Source: Capniomyces stellatus
Lineage: Eukaryota > Kickxellomycota > Harpellomycetes > Harpellales > Legeriomycetaceae
DNA length: 64,000 nucleotides
Assembly (NCBI GenBank): GCA_001661515.1
Contig: LUVW01000010.1
Coordinates: 124,001-188,000 of the forward strand
Direction: 5' to 3'
The notes under the pieces are model-generated. The model saw nothing but the letters and a program-made list of their open reading frames with translations. It made no database searches and had not been told where the DNA came from. Every line of letters begins with the position of its first letter. The stretch's first letter is position 1. Both the position numbers and the translations under genes were made by a program. Below are positions 58,068-64,000 of this stretch, in pieces.

Positions 58068-60641
58068 TCAGTCCAACAGCAGCTCTCCTCTTTTCATGGT
58101 CACATAGTCATAGGCAATCCGCTCATTCCCAGGCAACTCAAGACTCTCGACTTTAAAGTTTTTAGACCCAACTGGAACCATTGTATTTGCCAAGTTTGAA
58201 AGTCTATCTCTGATCAAGTCCATCTTTTCCTTGCTAGCCTGTGACACCAGTACTTTTTGTTTGGGTTTGATCGAGCTCGACAGGTTTCCATACATTGACT
58301 GGTGCAGTACACGGCCTGTTTGCGCCAGATTGTTTGAACAAGATTTCCTTATTTCAGCAGCTGACCTGTGCTTGACCTCGCGGTTTTTGTTCTGCCTTTT
58401 GCTTTCAACACTCCCAAAGTTGATTTTGTGGCTGCTGCTGCTGCTGTTCAAGTAGTTTTCTGTACTCGGATTATTGCCATCGTTACTGCTATCCAAATAC
58501 ATCTTACTGCTGTTGTTACTGCTATCGCCATTCCCAATACTTTGGTGGATATTTTGCCCCTTTTGAGTGTTGGTATATTTAATAGAGTTAATGAATACAG
58601 ACTTATACCGTCTGCTGCAACTTGTAGCTGATTTGACATTAAAACTACCATTCCGCTGCATACCAGGTTTCAAATCCTGGCACACGCCCACCGCCCTGTT
58701 TCTGTCCAGATTATGTTTCAAATTGCTGTGGTCTGGCACAGAGCTGCTTATCGAGTCATTGTCATTATTTACGCTTGAGTTTGACCTCGAGTCAACCATA
58801 TACTTTCCATGTTTAATTCTGGGTTGTTCATCTTTGGGATGGCTCCTGCTGGGTGATCGCAAATACGAATCAACGTCCACACTGTTTCTTGATGTTTTCC
58901 TTGTTCCGCTATTGTCATTGCTGAATCGACTATTATCACTTGCATTATTTCCGTAATAATGTGTGTTACCCTCATCTCTTCCATTGTTCTCATAACTACC
59001 ATAACTTTCATAGCCTTCATAGCCTCCATAGCTTCCATAACTACCACGACTGCCATGACTTCCATAACTTTCATAATTCCCATAGCTACCGTGACTACCG
59101 TAACTACTATTAATACCATTCCTCCTGACCTTGTTTATATTCCTCGTCGCAGCATCCGTTGTGAGGCTGTTCACCGTGTACATTTCAGCTCTGCCCGGCG
59201 GTCTTTCGATCTCCCCAGGAAACACCGAGTGGTTATAGTACAAGTTGTACAAATGATCATTTCCCACCTGCGACTTTTCTGTTAAAAACTCAAACAGCTT
59301 TTCAGTTTCATCAACCACACATTTATAAGAGTCAAAGATCACTTTGTCAAAATCACCACTCTTGTCTCCAATCAGACCAAAATCAGCTTTTTCTACTAGG
59401 CTGTTTGTATAGCTGTTTAGCGTATCTCTGTTTGTTGGTACTTGTGTGTTTGGCATGTCTATATAATCTTCCATCACCAATTCAGAAATGTGCTTAGGCC
59501 CACCATCCTCATACTCCTCTCCGCTAACATTCATGTCTTCCTCGCTTGCTCCTTGTTTAAGTGTGTCAAACGAGCCCTCCAAGCTGTCCTCGTTACTTTT
59601 GCTTATGTGAGCACATATGCTATCCCTTGGATTACTACCCGACGTCATCTTTGCATTCAAACATGACAGCCCTTCTCGGACTGCATTGGTCGGCCCATAA
59701 AAACTCTCTTTGACCAAAATATCAATTGTTTCTGTATCTGATAGTATCTCTGCTTTACTCGATGGCTCCTCTGATTTGGCATCTTTTACCTTCCAAAAGT
59801 GCTCAATTTCAGACGTTACGTCAATGTTGTCCTTAATTCTGCTCTCCATCATGTTGCTACTCGCATTTTGCAGCCACTGGAATATCCACTCCTGTTGTTT
59901 GTGTGAAATATTTCTCGACTTTTTTCCATCAGTGCCAGGTCTCATCGCCTTGTTATCTTTTATTGCCAAGTCTGGCTGCTTGAACCTGTAACCAAGTCTA
60001 ACATTTGGTCTTGCTTTCAGCCCATCTTTAGTCAGCTGCCTATGTCTATTAATAGCTTCCAAACTTCCCGCTCCCTCAAAATAAGTCAACCTACTCAACC
60101 TATCCTTTCCCGGCTCTGCTGTTTCTGAAAAATACTTTTTGTTTGAATTATACTTGAGCTCCACGCTGCTATTTGAGTATATCCTGTTGAACTCATCTTC
60201 TATTTTATCGCTGTCATACCCTTTGCTCTTCAGTATTTTTGACATTCTTGTAACAAGACTTATTCTCTTCATAGGTGGCATTTCCATCTCTATAGGTTTT
60301 TTATTGTTACTCGTCAAAAGTGTATTTAATCGGTCATACTTGATCTCTGATGGTATATTAGTATCTTCTATTTTGGTCTGGTTATCCAACGGCGTCAACT
60401 CGAACACCTCCAAATCTCCCTGACTTGATATGTCTTTCCCCCCTTCTTCCTCGTCCTCTTCACTTTCCTCACCTTCTTTGCTTTCTCCACTCTCCTCGCT
60501 ATCACTTTCACCTGTTGTGCTTGACTCTTCTATTTCAATTGATTTGTCAATATCTTCCAGCCACTCCAATCCCTCGGATATTGCTGGTAGTCCCATTTCC
60601 GAGTCCCTTAGTCTAGATCTATATATGCTGACTGAAGCCAT
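58068..60641 (-). CDS. Large disordered hypothetical protein with Gly/Ser/Tyr repeats
   Basis: I do not recognise this 857-residue protein. It starts with a short basic segment, then an acidic Glu/Ser run (residues about 36-70). A possibly folded part spans roughly 120-270 (MSKILKSKGYDSDKIEDEFN; later NISHKQQEWIFQWLQNAS). Near residues 515-555 there is a Gly/Ser/Tyr repeat (GSHGSYGNYESYGS), the kind seen in proteins that phase-separate or bind RNA. The C-terminal half is Ser/Asn-rich and basic, ending in a more conserved-looking block (SKEKMDLIRDRLSNLANTMV). Low complexity dominates, so homology would be hard to see. No transmembrane segment. Neighbours give no clue to function. Confidence 0.8.
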   Translation of the reverse strand: MASVSIYRSRLRDSEMGLPAISEGLEWLEDIDKSIEIEESSTTGESDSEESGESKEGEESEEDEEEGGKDISSQGDLEVFELTPLDNQTKIEDTNIPSEIKYDRLNTLLTSNNKKPIEMEMPPMKRISLVTRMSKILKSKGYDSDKIEDEFNRIYSNSSVELKYNSNKKYFSETAEPGKDRLSRLTYFEGAGSLEAINRHRQLTKDGLKARPNVRLGYRFKQPDLAIKDNKAMRPGTDGKKSRNISHKQQEWIFQWLQNASSNMMESRIKDNIDVTSEIEHFWKVKDAKSEEPSSKAEILSDTETIDILVKESFYGPTNAVREGLSCLNAKMTSGSNPRDSICAHISKSNEDSLEGSFDTLKQGASEEDMNVSGEEYEDGGPKHISELVMEDYIDMPNTQVPTNRDTLNSYTNSLVEKADFGLIGDKSGDFDKVIFDSYKCVVDETEKLFEFLTEKSQVGNDHLYNLYYNHSVFPGEIERPPGRAEMYTVNSLTTDAATRNINKVRRNGINSSYGSHGSYGNYESYGSHGSRGSYGSYGGYEGYESYGSYENNGRDEGNTHYYGNNASDNSRFSNDNSGTRKTSRNSVDVDSYLRSPSRSHPKDEQPRIKHGKYMVDSRSNSSVNNDNDSISSSVPDHSNLKHNLDRNRAVGVCQDLKPGMQRNGSFNVKSATSCSRRYKSVFINSIKYTNTQKGQNIHQSIGNGDSSNNSSKMYLDSSNDGNNPSTENYLNSSSSSHKINFGSVESKRQNKNREVKHRSAAEIRKSCSNNLAQTGRVLHQSMYGNLSSSIKPKQKVLVSQASKEKMDLIRDRLSNLANTMVPVGSKNFKVESLELPGNERIAYDYVTMKRGELLLD

Positions 60642-61613
60642 GATGCTATTGTTACTGTATACTATCAGTTTACTTTATTAAAACTACAGTTAATTTTGTA
60701 TTTGTGTTTTCAAACTGAAAAGCCAAGGTACGATATTATCAGTTATAAAATGTTAACGATATCGAGAGCGATACACCCCTATTTTTATAACTTGACTCCA
60801 AATTTTAAAGTCCCTTATTTTCAGCAAAAAATAAATATTAATCAGCAATAGCAATTACTTATAGTTTGTTCACAGTTTTCTCTCTTTTTTCATGTAGCCT
60901 TTTCAGCTGTTCGATAAAGCAACAACACATCATTTTTAGAAACATACGACATCAATTAAACTCTAAATTCAAATTCCAACTATTATACAAATAGCAATTC
61001 TGAAATCTCGATTAATTGATTTAAGTAATAGTTGATTCAATGGTTGATTCAATAGTTGATTTCAATGGCCGATTTTAAAAACGTAAAGAAAATAAAAATA
61101 AATAAAAGTAGACAAAAAGTGGTGTGAGACACGCTTATCTAGGAACTGATAGATCCAACTCATTCGTTTACAGTAATTATTACTATACAGCAAAGGGTAA
61201 GTCAAGATAAGTAAAGAATCAATATATAAAAATCGCTGCCAAACAGTCACGCTACTTGTAAATTAACTGTCTACACTTTCTAATCTTGTTGATTAGTGAT
61301 ATAAAACTAGTTCAACATTGTAGGTTCCCAGACGATGACATGTCACACATTTTAAAAAAAGAAAAACGCTGCACACTTTAATAAAATAAAAAAAGGCGAT
61401 GTATGTTTCAATTAAACGATAAACAAGTACAGTAAGTGTAAACAAAGCGAGAACAAATAACAGGTCACTGATATAAATCAAGTTGCTTTGTCTAGATAAA
61501 GCCAAAAGCTATGCGGTAAAACAACATGAGAATGAAAAACTAAAACAAAAATATTAGAGTATCGCTACAGATGAAAACTGCACAAAATGTAACACAACTA
61601 ACGTCACGTTCAT
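60642..61613. other. Intergenic, promoter of the disordered-protein gene
   Basis: AT-rich. Short repeats of GTTGATTCAAT occur near 61028-61064. No gene seen; small ORFs on the minus strand lack support. Confidence 0.5.
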
Positions 61614-61677
61614 TACTCAATTATAAATACCTCATCATCCAAGTTCAATACTCAATTATAAATACCTCATCATCCAG
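61614..61677. repeat. 29-nt direct repeat, period 35
   Basis: Two identical copies of TACTCAATTATAAATACCTC plus CATCATCCA, at 61614-61642 and 61649-61677, six bases apart. A recent local duplication. Confidence 0.95.
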
Positions 61678-61830
61678 GCACAATACGTATTCTGATCAAC
61701 TAAACTTGTCGCAAGCATAAACAAAATAACAATAACAAAAAAATAAAGACTTGCCGCATATTCTACAATCTGTTTTTTTATACCTAACTGTCGATAATAG
61801 TATAGTTCAAGCTCAGCAATATGGTTGAAA

Positions 61831-62158
61831 ATCGCCAAACTATTTTTTTTATTATTGAAATTTATTAATATGAACGTTAATGAATGTATAAAGTTTTACA
61901 GGTTAGCTATATTAAAATAGTTTCAAAATATTTCAGTTTGTTCTTTAGTGTTTTTAGGGGTCAGTTAAGTAAAAATGGCATTTTAACTTTACTTGGATCT
62001 TCACCAGGCTCAAAAGCAAACCAGTTGCGATTAATTTCGACCCATCGCCAAACTATTTTATTGCGCTTTAATTGATTTAAAAAATCAAAAACATTCATCG
62101 CTTTCATATAACTTTTCACATTTATTAACGTTCATATTAATAAATTTCAATAAAAAAA
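61831..62158. repeat. Inverted-repeat structure with internal direct repeat (MITE-like)
   Basis: A 28-nt core at 61854-61881 is the exact reverse complement of 62124-62151, and similarity continues outward and inward, making arms of about 45 nt. A 16-nt word (ATCGCCAAACTATTTT) is present in direct orientation at 61831-61846 and 62044-62059. The element could be a small miniature transposon, a foldback, or the scar of an inverted duplication. The arms enclose the small ORF at 61961-62098. Confidence 0.75.
61961..62098 (-). CDS. Small Trp-rich ORF inside the inverted repeat
   Basis: A 45-codon ORF from an ATG at 62098. Its composition is protein-like (KIVWRWVEINRNWFAFEPGE), with four Trp in 15 residues, a spacing that faintly recalls a WWE-type domain. 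It sits between the two inverted-repeat arms. It may be a fossil coding fragment rather than a live gene; no splice partners were found. Low confidence. Confidence 0.25.
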   Translation of the reverse strand: MNVFDFLNQLKRNKIVWRWVEINRNWFAFEPGEDPSKVKMPFLLN

Positions 62159-62577
62159 AACATTCATCAGATGATTTTTGTCAAACGAGAAAAAAAACTC
62201 GTTTACTAACAATTAATTCTCTCATCATGCAATTTATTTGTGATTGGTAATCAAAAAGCATGAGAACTGAAATGGCTGTGAATATTATTACGCTTTTGAT
62301 ATGAAATACAATAATATTCTGGATTTGAAGACAAAGGGCCCTTGGTTTAAACATTAATGCTCAAAACCGCGAACTAACAAGTAACGGCGATATCGGTTTA
62401 GTGATCAGCCCAATCAACTCAATCAGCTCAAGCAGCTCAATATCTGAACATAGTTTATATTGACACTCCGACTATGTTGGTTGAAAAAAAAAAAGTAAAC
62501 ATTTTAATCAAAATCAGAATCATAGCAAAAAAAAAAGTGTGGGGTTTAGGTCTACATTTATCATCCGATTCATAATT
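62159..62577. other. Intergenic, hairpin and short repeats
   Basis: Contains a perfect small hairpin (AAACGAG, A-rich loop, CTCGTTT) at 62183-62204 and CTCAATCAGCTCAA-type repeats near 62404-62440. No gene seen. Confidence 0.45.
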
Positions 62578-63440
62578 CTAGCCATAAAAAGAGTCAGTAT
62601 CAGATGGAGCAGATGGAGCAGTCCCATTTTCAGGATTATCAGACTTGTTGAACTCGTTGTCAGGCAAATCACCAAATTCACTGAACAGATAGTCTGAATG
62701 GACGTTGCGCCATTCTTTACCATGTACTTTATAATCCCCACTGTCTCCAAAGTAATATTTAAATTCGCTAATAATAGATTTATACCTTTTTTTACTGCGC
62801 CAATTTGTAGGATTTCTTGCACGCATTCCCAGCCCCATAACGCGTGCCAAATATCGTGTTCATAATTTTATTTTTATTTTTCCCTGCCACCGCCCAAAAT
62901 ATAAAGTTGTATTTGACTTCATACAACTCGTTAAAGGCAAAAATATTTCTTTGATCATCAAGACATCCTTTCTACGCAGTCAGTTCAAGACCGGCTTGTC
63001 GTTGCAGATTTTGTCAAATTAGAACTCGTTAAACACCTTATTTACGTCATAATGTTTGGCAAACATTACACTGATGACCGGCCTGTTATTTAGTGGACAC
63101 GTTAAATTTTAGATACAGGTATCAGAAACAGTAACGTTCTTGGAGGCTATCCGAAAGTCTCGCCACTTGATCCTTTCAAGGCTTAAAGTAGCACCAACCT
63201 CCTTGGACTAATTCTTAAAGGATATAGACGATATACTTGATCGGAGGTGTATTGGATAACCGAGGCATTATGAATTTAGGAACATAGGTATTGTGCAGCA
63301 TAACATTATATATTCTAATTTGTTGTTTTTGTAGCCAATAGGCCTCATTAATAAGTATAAAATTACACCAAGAAGAAATTTTAAATTGTTTTTTTTTAGG
63401 ATCAGCAATTTGCGTGAAGAAAATAATTTTTTTTTTTTTA
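62578..63440 (-). pseudogene. Decayed coding sequence, several stops
   Basis: Read right to left, protein-like sequence begins near 63430 (KKKQFKISSWCNFILINEAY, then MLHNTYVPKFIMPRLSN). It shifts frame near 63220-63235 and goes on in one frame to the stop at 62578 through about five in-frame stops (EVGATLSLERIKWRDFRIAS; VMFAKHYDVNKVFNEF). The last 90 codons (from 62850) are intact and end with DNEFNKSDNPENG. The unbroken composition between stops argues for a real ancestor. I do not recognise the family; a mobile-element or recently duplicated host gene origin is possible. I did not reconstruct the ancestral protein. Confidence 0.55.
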
Positions 63441-63548
63441 AAAAAAAAAATAATCACAAACATCTTTGTAGAGCCTTGTTTACAATCAGTTAAGTTCAGT
63501 TTTAAAATTTGAATACACAAATAGTGGAAAATATAAATTACGAACTTT

Positions 63549-63876
63549 ATGTCAAGTATCTGGAGTATTGTAAAGACAATAACACCAGCAAAGCTTAAAG
63601 TTGAGAATTCAAGAGCAATAACCAAGTTGAGAAATAAAATGGGAGAACCAGAATTTAAAAAGTCGCGAATGGAATTTAGCAATGATTCAAGACAAAGACA
63701 TTCGAATAATAGAGGCGATAGACGCGGAGGAGGTCGGGGTGGGGGGCGTGGGGGCCGTGGTGGAGGACGGGGTGGAGGAAGAGGCGGTGGCGGAGGACGG
63801 GGTGGAGGAAGAGGCGGTGGCGGAGGAGGAGGGCGCGATCGCGATAGAGCCAGAAACTCGAATTTTAACAACAATG
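63549..63876 (+). CDS. RGG-box protein, first exon, continues off window
   Basis: ATG at 63549, with an in-frame alternative at 63639 (MGEPEFKKSRM), opens an exon whose last 45 residues are an Arg/Gly array (RGGGRGGGRGG and longer) followed by RDRDRARNSNFNNN. RGG arrays bind RNA and are targets of arginine methylation, in nucleolar and mRNA-binding proteins. The frame meets a TAG at 63879, but a GTTAGT donor at 63877 suggests splicing to exons beyond the window. Which RNA-binding protein it is cannot be said. The proline-rich reading on the other strand is a shadow of the GGC repeats. Confidence 0.6.
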
Positions 63877-64000
63877 GTTAGTATAACTTGCAATAGCAAA
63901 AGCACTGAAGGTGATGGTTAAAGTCAAGACAGGAGTGAATAAAAGTAGTGATTTGGATTAAAACAATTTAGATAGAGAGAGGAGAGATAATGGAGGTAAA
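63877..64000. other. Right edge, probable intron of the RGG gene
   Basis: Starts with a GTTAGT donor. The rest is purine-rich with no complete exon identified. Confidence 0.4.

Noticed and set aside
63215..63874. Minus-strand proline-rich 219-codon ORF
   Set aside because: Its proline half is the antisense of the RGG repeat; its other half is part of the pseudogene.
1..64000. tRNA, rRNA or CRISPR features
   Set aside because: I looked for B-box-like GTTCGA words with a partner A box and for regular spacer arrays by eye; none held up. A covariance-model search would be decisive.

Overview
This window is nuclear DNA from a fungus with compact, intron-bearing genes. Fungal identity rests on a chitin-synthase activator of the Skt5/Chs4 type ending in a CaaX box, an Mdm31-type mitochondrial protein, a Cmr1 WD protein and a 7TM-RGS receptor. 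Introns are short (about 60-190 nt), mostly GTAAGT-like at the 5' end with CTAAC/CTAAT-like branch points. Intergenic DNA is AT-rich and full of microsatellites and poly-G/C runs. Retention of LAMTOR2-like and RAD51AP1-like genes, and no synteny I recognise from Dikarya, make an early-diverging lineage (Zoopagomycota-like) my best guess; I cannot name the genus. No rRNA, tRNA, CRISPR array or intact transposon was seen.

Layout. 0-10 kb: the N-terminal part of a multi-Myb DNA-binding protein (-) running off the left edge, a synaptobrevin R-SNARE (+), and a two-exon gene of unknown function (-), separated by long gene-poor stretches, one holding an assembly gap. 10-27 kb: SKT5-like chitin synthase activator (-), mitochondrial ribosomal protein uS15m (+), a small CYSTM membrane protein (-), a 4-coumarate-CoA-ligase-like acyl-CoA synthetase (+), a DUF4743/NUDIX hydrolase (-), exosome subunit RRP46 in six exons (+) and cytosolic acetoacetyl-CoA thiolase ERG10 (-). 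28-37 kb: SDS3-like histone deacetylase subunit (+), ALG8 glucosyltransferase in ten exons (+), and a 7TM receptor with an RGS domain split by a long insert (-).

38-49 kb: five consecutive plus-strand genes: BIR1/survivin, signal peptidase subunit SPC1, proteasome alpha3, CMR1 and a RAD51AP1-like protein. Three of these serve chromosome segregation or DNA repair. 49-61 kb: a PAP2 lipid phosphatase (-), a LAMTOR2-like Ragulator subunit (+) with an assembly gap in intron 3, MDM31 (-) and a large disordered protein of unknown function (-). 61-64 kb is decayed repeat-like DNA: direct repeats, an inverted-repeat structure with a small tryptophan-rich ORF, a pseudogene with several stops, then an RGG-box gene (+) starting at the right edge.

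Most genes are unlinked housekeeping functions: secretion and membrane traffic (SNC1, SPC1, ALG8), cell wall (SKT5), RNA and protein turnover (RRP46, PRE9), lipid and CoA metabolism (4CL-like, ERG10, PAP2) and chromatin or genome maintenance (SDS3, BIR1, CMR1, RAD51AP1-like). Many are invisible to single-ORF reading; the exon models here were joined by hand from splice sites and frame, and the totals divide evenly into codons.
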